In this document: in pieces, positions 24,927-33,403 of the stretch
Position numbering within the stretch: position 1 is the first letter of the stretch
Layout of the letters: each line of letters begins with the position of its first letter
Source of the DNA: Acidobacteriota bacterium
GTDB lineage: Bacteria; Acidobacteriota; Terriglobia; Terriglobales; Acidobacteriaceae
Direction of reading: 5' to 3'
NCBI GenBank assembly: GCA_018268895.1
Contig: JAFDVP010000001.1
Coordinates: 1,426,001-1,490,000 of the forward strand
Length of the DNA: 64,000 nt
Translations under genes and position numbers: made by a program
Notes under the pieces: generated by a model
The model's input: the letters and a program-made list of their open reading frames with translations, nothing else
Database searches by the model: none
Told to the model about the DNA's origin: nothing

Positions 24927-25667
24927 ATGTCCGGCCACTCAAAATGGGCGACAATTAAGCATAAGAAGGGCGCCCTCGACGCCAAGCGCGGCAAGATCTT
25001 TACCCGCCTGATCAAGGAAATCTCCATCGCCTCCAAGCTCGGCGGAGGCGATCCCGACGGCAATCCCCGCCTGCGCAGCGCCATCGCTGCCGCCAAGGCC
25101 GAGAACATGCCGAACGACAACATCAAGCGCGCCATCCAGCGCGGCACCGGCGAGATTGAAGGCGCCAGCTACGAAGAGATCACCTACGAGGGCTACGGCC
25201 CCGGCGGCGTTGCCATCATCGTCGACGTCCTCACTGACAATAAGAACCGCGCCGTCAGCGAGATTCGCCACGCCTTCTCGAAGAACGGCGGCAATCTCGG
25301 AGCGGAAGGCGCGGTGTCGTGGATGTTCACCACAAAGGGTGTCATCACTGTGACCAAGTCGGCAGCCAGCGAAGACAAACTTACCGAGATCGTCCTGGAC
25401 GCGGGAGCGGAAGATCTCTCCGACCAGGGCGAGAACTGGGAGATCCTGACCGACCCCAAGGACTTTGAGGCTGTCTCGAACGCGATCAAGGCTGCTGGCA
25501 TCGCGGCGGAGACGGCTGAGGTCACCAAGATTGCCTCGACCTACACCAAGCTCGAAGGCTCACAGGCCAACGCCATGATTCGTCTCCTCGAGACGATCGA
25601 AGACCTCGACGATACGCAAAACGTCTACTCGAACTTCGATATGGACGAGGCGCCTGTCGCAGGCTAA
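24927..25667 (+). CDS. YebC/PmpR-family transcriptional or translational regulator
   Basis: A 246-residue protein of the universally conserved YebC/TACO1 family. The N-terminal signature [25 protein letters not shown] is complete. [25 protein letters not shown] and [39 protein letters not shown] follow, with a C-terminal [22 protein letters not shown]. Members have been described as DNA-binding regulators and, more recently, as ribosome-associated factors that ease translation of proline stretches. It is often beside ruvC, which is not present here. The ATG at 24927 gives the canonical N-terminus. Confidence 0.96.
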   Translation: MSGHSKWATIKHKKGALDAKRGKIFTRLIKEISIASKLGGGDPDGNPRLRSAIAAAKAENMPNDNIKRAIQRGTGEIEGASYEEITYEGYGPGGVAIIVDVLTDNKNRAVSEIRHAFSKNGGNLGAEGAVSWMFTTKGVITVTKSAASEDKLTEIVLDAGAEDLSDQGENWEILTDPKDFEAVSNAIKAAGIAAETAEVTKIASTYTKLEGSQANAMIRLLETIEDLDDTQNVYSNFDMDEAPVAG

Positions 25668-25691
25668 TCGAAGCGGTCTACTACTTTCAGT

Positions 25692-25715
25692 GGCCGCCGG
25701 TTCCGGCGGCCTTTC
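25692..25715 (+). terminator. Intrinsic terminator after the YebC gene
   Basis: ggccgccgg (25692-25700) and ccggcggcc (25703-25711) form a near-perfect stem, followed by tttcttct. It lies 25 bases past the stop codon. Confidence 0.8.
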
Positions 25716-25757
25716 TTCTGCAAACCGAAGTACGAAGTTAAGCGGAGCTAGAAAAGA

Positions 25758-26489
25758 GTGATTTCAACAATCCGACGCATCGCACGACCATGCACCCTGG
25801 CACTCACGCTTTTCGCGCTTCCGCAGCTCTCGTCCGCGCAGGCGAAACCGGCTTCACCGACGCCGTTCAGCTCGACGAACCGCCCTCTTGGAATCGGAGT
25901 GCTGGCGCAGGGCGGCTTTGGTGTAACTGAGGACCGCGGCAGCTATAAGTTCCTGATGCTCGGCGGTCGCGCCGGCAAGGTTCTTACCTCGAACTTCGGC
26001 CCCGGCCTGCTGCGCGGCAACTTCGAGTACGGCGTCGAGGTCTTCCCCTTCTGGCAGTCGTACACGCCAAGGTTCGAGCGCCGCATGTGCACCGCACCCG
26101 GCATCTGCTCCGCCCCATACACCGTGGGCGGGACATTTAGCGGCGTCTCGATCACACCCATTCTGCTGAAGTGGAACTTCACCGGATCGGGTCACCGCAA
26201 ACTGGTTCCGTGGGCGCAGGGTGGCGGCGGCATCATCTGGACAAACCACAAGTACCCTCCCTTCGGAGGCCCGCCGTACAACGTCAACAATGATGGCCCC
26301 GCTGCCAATACCAGCGTCTGGAACTTCACTCCACAGTTCGGGATGGGGCTGCATTACTTTGTCAAACCCAACCGTTCGCTCGACTTTGGCGCCAGCGCCA
26401 TTCATATCTCATCGGCATCGCTTGGAGATAAGAACCCTGGCGTAAACGCGAGCGTACAATTTTCAGTCGGCTACACCTGGTGGAAGTGA
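25758..26489 (+). CDS. Acyloxyacyl hydrolase / lipid A 3-O-deacylase (PagL-like)
   Basis: A 243-residue outer-membrane protein with a signal peptide (RPCTLALTLFALPQLSSAQA) and eight-strand barrel character. The C-terminal block MGLHYFVKPNRSLDFGASAIHISSASLGDKNPGVN carries the PagL-type His-x-Ser catalytic pair (HIS) followed by S-A and NPG, as in acyloxyacyl hydrolases. PagL enzymes remove the 3-linked acyl chain of lipid A. The chain ends in FSVGYTWWK rather than a terminal Phe. Translation appears to start at a GTG (25758) with GGAG about eleven bases upstream. There are no LPS genes beside it. Confidence 0.78.
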   Translation: MISTIRRIARPCTLALTLFALPQLSSAQAKPASPTPFSSTNRPLGIGVLAQGGFGVTEDRGSYKFLMLGGRAGKVLTSNFGPGLLRGNFEYGVEVFPFWQSYTPRFERRMCTAPGICSAPYTVGGTFSGVSITPILLKWNFTGSGHRKLVPWAQGGGGIIWTNHKYPPFGGPPYNVNNDGPAANTSVWNFTPQFGMGLHYFVKPNRSLDFGASAIHISSASLGDKNPGVNASVQFSVGYTWWK

Positions 26490-26538
26490 TGAGAACCGCT
26501 TTCTATTCCCTATTCCCTACAACTTTTTCCCTGTCCTT

Positions 26539-27459
26539 ATGAACTCCGCAGCCATTATCGAGTGTGTCCCCAACTTCTCTGAAGGAACGGACATCAGCAA
26601 GGTCAGCCGCATCGTCGCGGCGATGCAGGTGCCAGGCGTGAGCCTGCTCGACTGGTCGCTCGACACCGCGCACAACCGCTCTGTCGTTACGATTGCCGGT
26701 CCTCCCGAATCTGTCGTCGAATCGGCCGTATGTGGAGCGGGAAAAGCGGCTGAGCTGATCGACCTCACCAAGCAGAACGGAGTGCATCCGCGAATTGGGT
26801 CGGCTGACGTTGTTCCCTTCATCCCGGTCAGCAAGGCCTCCTTGGCAGAGTGCGCTCTGCTGGCCCGCCAGGCCGGACTTCATATATGGCGCCGCTACGG
26901 CGTGCCTGTCTATTTTTACGGTGCGGCAGCCGCACGCCCCGACCGCGTTCAGTTGGAAGATGTACGGCGGGGCCAGTTCGAGGGTCTTCGGGATGCAGTC
27001 CACAAGGACGCCTCAAGACGTCCAGATATCGGCGGGCCGGAGTTACATGAGACCGCTGGCGCCTCCGTTGTCGGCGCGCGCAGCTTTCTTATCGCCTATA
27101 ACATCCATCTTCGCCGCGCGGACGTCACTGCCGCACGCGCAATTGCCCGCGACATCCGCGCTTCCAACGGAGGGCTGCATGGAGTGAAGGCCCTCGGGGT
27201 GCTCGCCAATGGACGTGCGCAGGTGACCATGAACATCACCGATTACCTCACGACGCCAATGCCAAAGGTGTATGCCCGTGCGCTGGAACTTGCCCAGCGC
27301 CATGGCGCCGAGCTTGACGATAGTGAGCTGATTGGACTGATTCCTCAGGCCGTGTATGAGCCGGAGGCGGAGTGGATCAAGCGGATACCCAACTTCGACC
27401 CGGAGCTGAAGGTGATCGAGCAGCGGCTTGAAAACCCTCTTGACTGGATAACCGGCTGA
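26539..27459 (+). CDS. ftcD: Glutamate formimidoyltransferase
   Basis: A 306-residue enzyme that transfers the formimino group of formiminoglutamate to tetrahydrofolate, the last step of one histidine breakdown route. The N-terminal domain has IIECVPNFSEGTDISKVSRIVAAM, DTAHNRSVVTIAG and HPRIGSADVVPFIPV. The C-terminal domain has ARSFLIAYNIHLRRADVTAARAIARDIRASNGG and VTMNITDYLTTPM. The length matches the transferase-only form without the cyclodeaminase domain of the mammalian fusion. No hut genes are adjacent. Confidence 0.95.
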   Translation: MNSAAIIECVPNFSEGTDISKVSRIVAAMQVPGVSLLDWSLDTAHNRSVVTIAGPPESVVESAVCGAGKAAELIDLTKQNGVHPRIGSADVVPFIPVSKASLAECALLARQAGLHIWRRYGVPVYFYGAAAARPDRVQLEDVRRGQFEGLRDAVHKDASRRPDIGGPELHETAGASVVGARSFLIAYNIHLRRADVTAARAIARDIRASNGGLHGVKALGVLANGRAQVTMNITDYLTTPMPKVYARALELAQRHGAELDDSELIGLIPQAVYEPEAEWIKRIPNFDPELKVIEQRLENPLDWITG

Positions 27460-27589
27460 GAATGCAGCACATCCATGACCAATGGCCGCTTCGTACGTCC
27501 AAAGTGGCAGATAACGGGGCTTGCCCGTCATCGTCCAATCACGAAAGAATAGAAATGTTGAGCTAAAGATCGCTCAAGGAGCAACTTCA

Positions 27590-28534
27590 TTGCAGATTCT
27601 CAAGCCCTTCCTCCCCATCGCGACCCTCGCTCTCTCAGCCACGCTGCTTCCGGCGGCGCAGTTGTCAAGCGATGCGAAAGCGGCTATCCCGAAGGATATC
27701 CAGCAGATTATTGTTGTCGACTATCGCGCCATGCAGAACTCCCCGGCTGCTATGGAGTTGAAAGACCGCGTGCTGCCGCCTGAGCTCAAGCGTCTCGAAA
27801 CCGCATTAAAGACCTCGGGGCTCAAGGTTGACCAGGACGCCGATGTCCTCACCTTTGCCGCCTTCCGTGAAGGAACGCAGGGTACGCGTATCGTTGGCGT
27901 CGCCCAGGGTCAGTTTCACACTCGCGAGATCATGGCGAACTTCGTGAAGAGCAAGACCAAGCCAGTGGCTCTACGCAACAACAACATCTACCCGATGGGC
28001 CAGAATGGCATGAGCGTCGCCTTCCTGAACCAGACGACGATGGTCTTCGGCGATCGCGAAGCTGTAAAAGCCGCGCTCGATGCTCGCGACGGTCTTGCGC
28101 AGAACTTCCTCGCCAATGGCGATATGACCAACGAGATGCTCGCGGTCGAACAGCGTGCCGTCTGGAGCCTGCTCGACCAGAAAGGCACGCAGACGATGAT
28201 GCGCTCCGTGCTTGGCGAAGCAGCGCAGTTGGCCGACTATGACACGGTCCGCAACCGGATGAAGAGCTCCCGCTACACGATGGACTTCCAGAACGGCGTG
28301 AAGTTCGACATGGCCGTCGTAATGAGCGACACGATGACAGCAGCGACCACCGCAACGCTGCTCAAGGGAGTCTCTCTACTGAAGAAGACGCAGGGTAACC
28401 CGTTGGAGAAATCAGCCCTCGACAATACGACGATCGATTCGAACTCGGGCACGTTGACGGTCTCCTACTCCTCTTCAGACGGCCAATTTGCCAGCCTATT
28501 GAGCTCTCCGCTCTTTCAATCAGTCGTCAAGTAA
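27590..28534 (+). CDS. Exported protein of unknown function
   Basis: A 314-residue protein that I do not recognise. The start is set at the TTG 27590, which has AAGGAG at 27576-27581 and yields a clean signal peptide (MQILKPFLPIATLALSATLLPAAQ). The mature part begins with SSDAKAAIPKDIQQIIVVDYRAMQNSPAAMELKDRV. It has an alternating alpha/beta pattern with DADVLTFAAFREG, NGMSVAFLNQTTMVFGDREAVKAALDARDG and a C-terminal SGTLTVSYSSSDGQFASLLSSPLFQSVVK. The middle motif (FGDREAVKAALDA) looks like a duplicated domain of substrate-independent secreted proteins, so no function is assigned. The upstream frame up to 27521 lacks a ribosome site. Confidence 0.78.
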   Translation: MQILKPFLPIATLALSATLLPAAQLSSDAKAAIPKDIQQIIVVDYRAMQNSPAAMELKDRVLPPELKRLETALKTSGLKVDQDADVLTFAAFREGTQGTRIVGVAQGQFHTREIMANFVKSKTKPVALRNNNIYPMGQNGMSVAFLNQTTMVFGDREAVKAALDARDGLAQNFLANGDMTNEMLAVEQRAVWSLLDQKGTQTMMRSVLGEAAQLADYDTVRNRMKSSRYTMDFQNGVKFDMAVVMSDTMTAATTATLLKGVSLLKKTQGNPLEKSALDNTTIDSNSGTLTVSYSSSDGQFASLLSSPLFQSVVK

Positions 28535-28558
28535 AGTAGCAACAAGCTAAGCAGGACT

Positions 28559-28590
28559 AAAAGAGGCAACTCGGATGAGCTGCCTCTTTT
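28559..28590. terminator. Bidirectional terminator between convergent genes
   Basis: aaaagaggca (28559-28568) and tgcctctttt (28581-28590) form a ten-base stem, with an inner ctc/gag pairing. The arms supply T-runs on both strands. It serves the exported protein gene on the plus strand and the cheY-like gene on the minus strand. Confidence 0.88.
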
Positions 28591-28612
28591 AACGTTCACC
28601 CGCTTGAAACAA

Positions 28613-29002
28613 CTAGGCTGCCTGCAACAGCGGAACGACCCGCGCCTTCACCTGATCGGCGGTGAAAGGTTTGCAGATATAGCCTTGTGCTCCGGCAGCG
28701 ATTGCCCGGAGCACAAAGGGTTCGCTTCCCTCTGTCGTAATCATGACCACCGGAACTCCCGTTGCAAGTTTTTGATCGCGCTTGGCCTCAAGGAACTGGA
28801 GGCCATCCATGACCGGCATATTGATGTCGCTGATAATGAGACCTATCTTCGTGGCGCTTCCCGTGTCGGCACGAAGCGCCTCCAGCGCCTCTTCGCCGTT
28901 CGAGGCCTGAACGACATCGCTCAGCTCGAGACCTGCCTGACGTAACGCCCGTTCAATCACCTTACGCATGACCGCTGAATCATCGATAATTAACGCTCGC
29001 AC
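28613..29002 (-). CDS. cheY: CheY-like single-domain response regulator
   Basis: A 129-residue stand-alone receiver. The acidic pocket is Asp7-Asp8 (LIIDDSAVMRKVI), the phospho-acceptor is Asp59 (LIISDINMPVMDG), the switch Thr is Thr89 (VMITTEG) and the conserved Lys is Lys111 (GYICKPF). No output domain is attached, so it most likely binds the flagellar switch or a kinase. It is divergent from the flgF-flgL cluster and preceded by a near-consensus sigma-28 promoter, which supports a chemotaxis role. Translation starts at GTG with GGAGG a few bases upstream. The assignment as the motor CheY rather than another receiver is inference. Confidence 0.85.
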   Translation of the reverse strand: MRALIIDDSAVMRKVIERALRQAGLELSDVVQASNGEEALEALRADTGSATKIGLIISDINMPVMDGLQFLEAKRDQKLATGVPVVMITTEGSEPFVLRAIAAGAQGYICKPFTADQVKARVVPLLQAA

Positions 29003-29032
29003 CTGCCCTCCACAATCGTCGCTCTCTGCGGT

Positions 29033-29060
29033 CTATCGGCTGCCCGGAAGATTTTCTTTA
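29033..29060 (-). promoter_or_regulatory. Sigma-28-type promoter of the cheY-like gene
   Basis: On the minus strand TAAA (29060-29057) is followed after 16 bases by GCCGATAG (29040-29033). The flagellar sigma-28 consensus is TAAA-N15-GCCGATAA, so this differs by one spacer base and the last -10 base. The predicted start would give a leader of about 20-25 bases before the GTG. Confidence 0.6.
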
Positions 29061-29239
29061 ATCAGGGAAACTAAGGCGGTTTTCATATTGGTCTAGTGCT
29101 TCTCATCGTCAACGCGTGCGCAGTTACAAGCAAAATACCGGGATTCTTCGCCTGCGGCTCAGTTATGACGACGTCTTCTGCCAAGCACAGCAATCAGAAA
29201 ACGCCTCTAAGTTTCCTCTAAGCGAACCTGCCGCTACTT

Positions 29240-29255
29240 TGGCCCGCGGCTTGCT
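29240..29255 (+). promoter_or_regulatory. Sigma-54-type -24/-12 promoter of flgF
   Basis: TGGCCC-N5-TTGCT at 29240-29255 fits the sigma-54 pattern TGGCAC-N5-TTGCA/T with the essential GG and GC at correct spacing and one mismatch (C for A). The -12 GC lies at 29253-29254, so transcription would start within a few bases of the flgF ATG (29268). That ATG has no visible Shine-Dalgarno. Confidence 0.55.
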
Positions 29256-29267
29256 TTAGACCACGGC

Positions 29268-30023
29268 ATGGACAGTGGACTCTACGCGGCATATACGGGA
29301 TTGGCGACACGTACGCAGGCGCTCGATACGGCGGCCAATAACATTGCCAATTCGGGAACGAATGGCTTTCGCGCGCAACGCGACTACTTTCGCGGGGTGC
29401 TCGTCGAAGGTCTCGGCTACGACTCGCTCGCACAGTCGCAGGTCGGACAGACAGTCAATAACTTCGGCATTCTTGGCGGCAACACGCTGGACATGGGACA
29501 GGGGCAGTTGGCGGCGACTGGAAACCCTCTCGATCTTGCCATCCAAGGTCAGGGATTCTTCGCTATTCAGACCGCCAATGGCATTCGATATACACGCGAC
29601 GGCGCATTTCAGCGTTCTTCTGCCGGCGTGCTTCAAACCGCACAGGACGAGCCTGTGCTCGATATCAAGCAGAAGCCGATCACCATTCCGAGTGGAGAGA
29701 TTCACATCTCACCTGATGGCAGCGTCTCAGTCTCCAATCAGGACGGGAGTGCCCTCGTCGCCCGGGTTGGAATCTTCGATTTTACAAATCGCTATGCGTT
29801 GACCGCTGAAGGCGTCAATCGCTTTACCGCCGGTGACTCAAAACCTATTGCCGCGAGTGCGTCCATTCAACAAGGCGCCGTCGAAGGAGCCAACCAGGAC
29901 GCGATTCACGGAACGATGCAGCTTGTCCTGGTGCAGCGGCAGGCAGAGATGATGCAAAAGGCATTGAGCGTCTTCAACAACGACTTTGACAAGACCGCTG
30001 CCGAAGACCTGCCAAGAGTCTGA
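29268..30023 (+). CDS. flgF: Flagellar proximal rod protein FlgF
   Basis: A 251-residue axial protein of the flagellar rod, exported by the flagellar type III system. The N-terminal rod motif is ALDTAANNIANSGTNGFRAQRDYF (about residues 16-40). The hook-basal body middle segment reads LDLAIQGQGFFAIQTANGIRYTRDGAFQRS. The C-terminal coiled region is AIHGTMQLVLVQRQAEMMQKALSVFNNDFDKTAAEDLPRV. It is the first gene of the cluster and may be translated from a leaderless or very short mRNA. FlgF and FlgG are paralogues in tandem here, as in other bacteria. Confidence 0.93.
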   Translation: MDSGLYAAYTGLATRTQALDTAANNIANSGTNGFRAQRDYFRGVLVEGLGYDSLAQSQVGQTVNNFGILGGNTLDMGQGQLAATGNPLDLAIQGQGFFAIQTANGIRYTRDGAFQRSSAGVLQTAQDEPVLDIKQKPITIPSGEIHISPDGSVSVSNQDGSALVARVGIFDFTNRYALTAEGVNRFTAGDSKPIAASASIQQGAVEGANQDAIHGTMQLVLVQRQAEMMQKALSVFNNDFDKTAAEDLPRV

Positions 30024-30075
30024 AGCAGACCCTCAGGATCGATAGCGAACTTCATTTTCGAACAGGAGAGCAATC

Positions 30076-30864
30076 ATGATTCGAGCTTTATATACAGCAG
30101 CCAGCGGCATGAGCGCGCAGCAGTCCAACCTCGATACTGTGGCCAACAACCTTGCCAACTCCGCGACAGCGGGTTTTCGGAGGCGCCGGCTTCAGTTCGA
30201 AGACATGATCTACCAGAACATGATTACCCCGGGTTCGCCCGAGAGCCAGCAGACGACAGCCGCGGGATTGCAGATTGGACTGGGTACGCGTTCTGCTGCA
30301 ACCGAGATGGTGATGACACAGGGCGATTTCAACCAGACCGGCAACAACCTCGATCTCGCCATTCAAGGCGGTGGCTTCTTCCAGGTGACGCGGCCCGATG
30401 GGACGATCGCTTACACGCGCGCCGGAAATTTTCATCGCAACAACCAGGGGACCATCGTCACAACAGAAGGCGACACCGTGCTGCCTTCGATCACGATTCC
30501 CTCGAATGCGACCGACATCACCATCTCGCAGTATGGTGTCGTCTCGGCAAAGATTCCGGGCCAGACTACCCCCGCTCAACTCGGCACCATTCAACTCGCT
30601 ACTTTTGCCAATCCCGGCGGATTGAACTCAGTCGGCGGCAACCTGTTTGAGCAGACGCAATCGTCAGGAAATGCGATCACCGATGTCCCCGGTGGAAGCA
30701 CCGGCATGGGAACGCTCCAGCAAGGATATCTCGAAAACTCAAATGTCGATGTGGTCGCGGAGTTCGTTCAGATGATCCTGGCGCAGCGCGCGTATGAGAG
30801 CAATTCCAAGGTCGTTCATGTAGCCGACGACATGTATTCGCAGATCAATAATATGGTTCGCTAG
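30076..30864 (+). CDS. flgG: Flagellar distal rod protein FlgG
   Basis: A 262-residue axial rod protein. MIRALYTAASGMSAQQSNLDTVANNLANSATAGFRRRR is the standard FlgG N-terminus, followed by NNLDLAIQGGGFFQVTRPDGTIAYTRAGNF. The C-terminus ends LENSNVDVVAEFVQMILAQRAYESNSKVVHVADDMYSQINNMV, the FlgG type. Length matches the usual 260-262. An AGGAGAG ribosome site lies upstream of the ATG (30065-30071). Confidence 0.97.
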   Translation: MIRALYTAASGMSAQQSNLDTVANNLANSATAGFRRRRLQFEDMIYQNMITPGSPESQQTTAAGLQIGLGTRSAATEMVMTQGDFNQTGNNLDLAIQGGGFFQVTRPDGTIAYTRAGNFHRNNQGTIVTTEGDTVLPSITIPSNATDITISQYGVVSAKIPGQTTPAQLGTIQLATFANPGGLNSVGGNLFEQTQSSGNAITDVPGGSTGMGTLQQGYLENSNVDVVAEFVQMILAQRAYESNSKVVHVADDMYSQINNMVR

Positions 30865-30882
30865 TGACTGCGGAGGATTGAA

Positions 30883-31401
30883 ATGCGAATCACCTCATTG
30901 CCTTCGAGACTCTTGCTTCTCGCCGCCGGACTTCTTGCGGCGAGTGCGGTTGCAGCTTTACCGTTGCATTCCAGCTGTCGCGCGACGCCTGAAGAGGCCC
31001 TCAAGCCGTCGTCAACGCATACCGATGAGCCCGCTCAAGGCTTTCGCGTAGCAAACATACGCTGGGACCCATACCTGCAACAGCAGTGGGCCATCGTCGT
31101 CTCATGCACCCATCCCGAGCTGCCACCATTGGCCCTCAAAGTCCCCAACAGATATGCAAGCGTAATCAAGCTCTCACCACCTGCTGTTCGCAATGGAGAT
31201 GTCGTTCGCGCATGGAGCCAGGATCCCTTTGTCCGGATTGAGGTGACTGGTGTAGCCGAAGGAAGCGCAGCAATAGGAGACCGCATCCGGATACGCACGA
31301 TACGCTCACTATCAAGCAGCGATGGGCTTGTGGTTTCCGATAGCTCCGAGACGCTGTTCGGCATCGTACGCGGGCCCCACAACGTGGAGATCGAACCATG
31401 A
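30883..31401 (+). CDS. flgA: FlgA-like P-ring assembly chaperone (SAF domain)
   Basis: A 172-residue exported protein with a signal peptide (SRLLLLAAGLLAASAVAALPLHS). The C-terminal 70 residues carry the SAF/FlgA pattern VVRAWSQDPFVRIEVTGVAEGSAAIGDRIRIRTI, which in FlgA assists P-ring polymerisation in the periplasm. The protein is shorter than typical FlgA (about 220) and the middle is divergent, so homology alone is weak. Its position between flgG and flgH is the strongest argument. Its stop overlaps the flgH start by four bases. Confidence 0.75.
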   Translation: MRITSLPSRLLLLAAGLLAASAVAALPLHSSCRATPEEALKPSSTHTDEPAQGFRVANIRWDPYLQQQWAIVVSCTHPELPPLALKVPNRYASVIKLSPPAVRNGDVVRAWSQDPFVRIEVTGVAEGSAAIGDRIRIRTIRSLSSSDGLVVSDSSETLFGIVRGPHNVEIEP

Positions 31402-32237
31402 AACGCTCAACCCAGAGGCTGACTCGCAGACGGTTCCTTGAGCAGTGGCCGGGTTCTAACGAACCAGCTATGTCCAATCCCCTGCCTGAACCACCTTCAT
31501 ATGATTTTGTGCTTTATCGCTTTGCCATAACAACCGCGCTTGTCTTACTGCTCTCCCTATTTGCAACGATCAAGAGCTATCCGCAAGGCTCTGGCAGCAA
31601 GAACCCTTTGCGCCAAAAGCCAAGTCCGGCCGCCACTTCGCTTGAGAACTACCTTGAAAGAGTGCGGACGTACAACTCTGCGCAGCCCGCGCCGGGATCG
31701 ATTTGGATGGATAGCGGGCGCCTTACGAGAATGATGACCGACGTTCGTGCGATGCGTCCGCACGATCTGATCTCTGTCGTTGTCTCGGAGAACCTGGCGG
31801 CTTCGACGGATGGAACTGTGAAGAATTCGCGTGCATCGAACGCAAACTCCCAGGTGTCGAGCCTCTTCGGAGCGCTGCATGCCGGCAATACCCTTCAGAA
31901 CCTTGTCAATCAAAGTTCTGCCGCAGGTCTCGATGCCCAGGGCACGAGTGCCACAAATTCCAGCCTAAGCACCACCCTTGGAGGGCAGGTCATTGAAGTT
32001 CTCCCAAACGGGATGCTGGTCATTGAAGCAGCACGGCAGGTCGAGTTCAGCCAGCAGACCCAGACGATCGTGTTACGTGGAATCGTGCGACCAGAGGACA
32101 TCTCGCAGCAGAACCAAATCCTGTCAACCGCCATATCGAGCCTTGAGCTGGAGGTTCGCGGCAAAGGCATCATCACCGATTACACGCATCGGCCGAATGT
32201 CCTGATACGGCTCTTGCAGCGCGCACTGATCTTCTAG
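31398..32237 (+). CDS. flgH: Flagellar L-ring protein FlgH
   Basis: A 279-residue outer-membrane ring protein. The conserved core is present: GSIWMDSGRLTRMMTDVRAMRPHDLISVVVSENLAAS, then GQVIEVLPNGMLVIEAARQVEFSQQTQTIVLRGIVRPEDIS, and the ending IITDYTHRPNVLIRLLQRALIF. The N-terminus is odd. Translation coupled to flgA gives a 35-residue hydrophilic leader before the hydrophobic stretch (FAITTALVLLLSLF), and an internal ATG at 31470 would shorten it. There is no lipobox Cys anywhere near the signal, whereas FlgH is usually a lipoprotein. Confidence 0.93.
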   Translation: MKRSTQRLTRRRFLEQWPGSNEPAMSNPLPEPPSYDFVLYRFAITTALVLLLSLFATIKSYPQGSGSKNPLRQKPSPAATSLENYLERVRTYNSAQPAPGSIWMDSGRLTRMMTDVRAMRPHDLISVVVSENLAASTDGTVKNSRASNANSQVSSLFGALHAGNTLQNLVNQSSAAGLDAQGTSATNSSLSTTLGGQVIEVLPNGMLVIEAARQVEFSQQTQTIVLRGIVRPEDISQQNQILSTAISSLELEVRGKGIITDYTHRPNVLIRLLQRALIF

Positions 32238-32239
32238 GC

Positions 32240-33403
32240 ATGGGCGGCGATTATATGAACCAATCAGCACTTACTTCCGGAAAGGCAGCCTGGGCGATCT
32301 CTATCGCACTTTTAATATGTGGGCTCGCAGACACAGCGTCCTTTGCATCTGACGGGACCGCGTCGGCTACGCGGCAGGCGCGGGTGAAGGACATTGCAAG
32401 CATCGAAGGGATACGCGACAACCAACTGGTCGGCTACGGGATTGTCGTTGGACTGCAAGGCACCGGGGACAGCCAGCAGACCGCGTTTCCCACTCAGACG
32501 CTCGCCTCTACCTTACTGCGCATGGGCGTGAGCGTCCCGGCATCAGCGATTCGAGTCCAGAATCTGGCGGCAGTCTTCGTTTCAGCTACGTTACCTCCCT
32601 TCTCACGCTCGGGCACGAAACTTGATATCACGGTCTCCTCTGCCGGCGATGCACGAAGTCTTGAGGGCGGCCTGTTGTTGATGACTCCCCTTTACGGCGC
32701 CGACGGCAAGATCTACGCACAGGCGCAGGGTCCTCTCGTTGTTGGCGGATACTCGGTGGGTGCAAACGGAAACCTTAAACAGGTCAACCACCCCAATACC
32801 GCCCGTGTCCCATATGGTGCGATCGTCGAACGCGCGGTTCCGCTGGACTTTGCTGGACAAAGTCAGTTTTCCTTGCTGCTGAACGATGCCGATTTTCGCA
32901 GCGCGGAGGCCACCGCAGGAGCGATCAATCACACACTCGGCCGCAGTGCCGCACACGTGGTCGACAGCCGAAGAATCACTCTCGCAGCCGGCCCAGGCGA
33001 AGAGGTGCCCGCATTCCTCGCTGAGGTCGAATCGGTCGAGGTCCAGGTCTATCCTCGGGCCAAGGTGATCGTCAACGAACGAACCGGTACAGTCGTGATT
33101 GGCGGGACAGTTGTTCTGCAGCCAGTGTCGATCCTGCATGGCGGCCTCGCCGTCAACATCGTCAGCGAGTTTCAGGTCTCACAGCCCAATGCCTTTGGTC
33201 GAGGAGACACAAAGGTCGTGCGCCAGACGAGCGTGGATGCGCTGGACAAACCAGTAAACCGAATCGAATTGAAGCAGGGCGCAACCGTGGACGATCTGGT
33301 CCGCAGTCTGCAAACAATTGGAGCATCGGCACGCGACGTTATCTCGATTCTGCAAGCAATGAAATCGGCCGGTGCACTTGAGGCGGAGATCGAAGTTCAA
33401 TGA
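32240..33403 (+). CDS. flgI: Flagellar P-ring protein FlgI
   Basis: A 387-residue periplasmic ring protein surrounding the rod. A signal peptide (AISIALLICGLADTASFAS) precedes RVKDIASIEGIRDNQLVGYGIVVGLQGTGDS, the hallmark FlgI N-terminus. MGVSVPASAIRVQNLAAVFVSATLPPFSRSGTKLDITVSSAGDA and NERTGTVVIGGTVVLQPVSILHGGLAVNI follow. The C-terminus ends in ISILQAMKSAGALEAEIEVQ, as expected. The start may be 32240 or the in-frame ATG at 32255; neither has a strong ribosome site. The stop overlaps flgJ by four bases. Confidence 0.96.
   Translation: MGGDYMNQSALTSGKAAWAISIALLICGLADTASFASDGTASATRQARVKDIASIEGIRDNQLVGYGIVVGLQGTGDSQQTAFPTQTLASTLLRMGVSVPASAIRVQNLAAVFVSATLPPFSRSGTKLDITVSSAGDARSLEGGLLLMTPLYGADGKIYAQAQGPLVVGGYSVGANGNLKQVNHPNTARVPYGAIVERAVPLDFAGQSQFSLLLNDADFRSAEATAGAINHTLGRSAAHVVDSRRITLAAGPGEEVPAFLAEVESVEVQVYPRAKVIVNERTGTVVIGGTVVLQPVSILHGGLAVNIVSEFQVSQPNAFGRGDTKVVRQTSVDALDKPVNRIELKQGATVDDLVRSLQTIGASARDVISILQAMKSAGALEAEIEVQ

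Noticed and set aside
31398..31500. Tat signal in FlgH (TRRRFLEQ)
   Set aside because: The twin arginines lie about 25 residues before the hydrophobic core, too far for a Tat signal. The resemblance is probably chance or part of an untranslated region.
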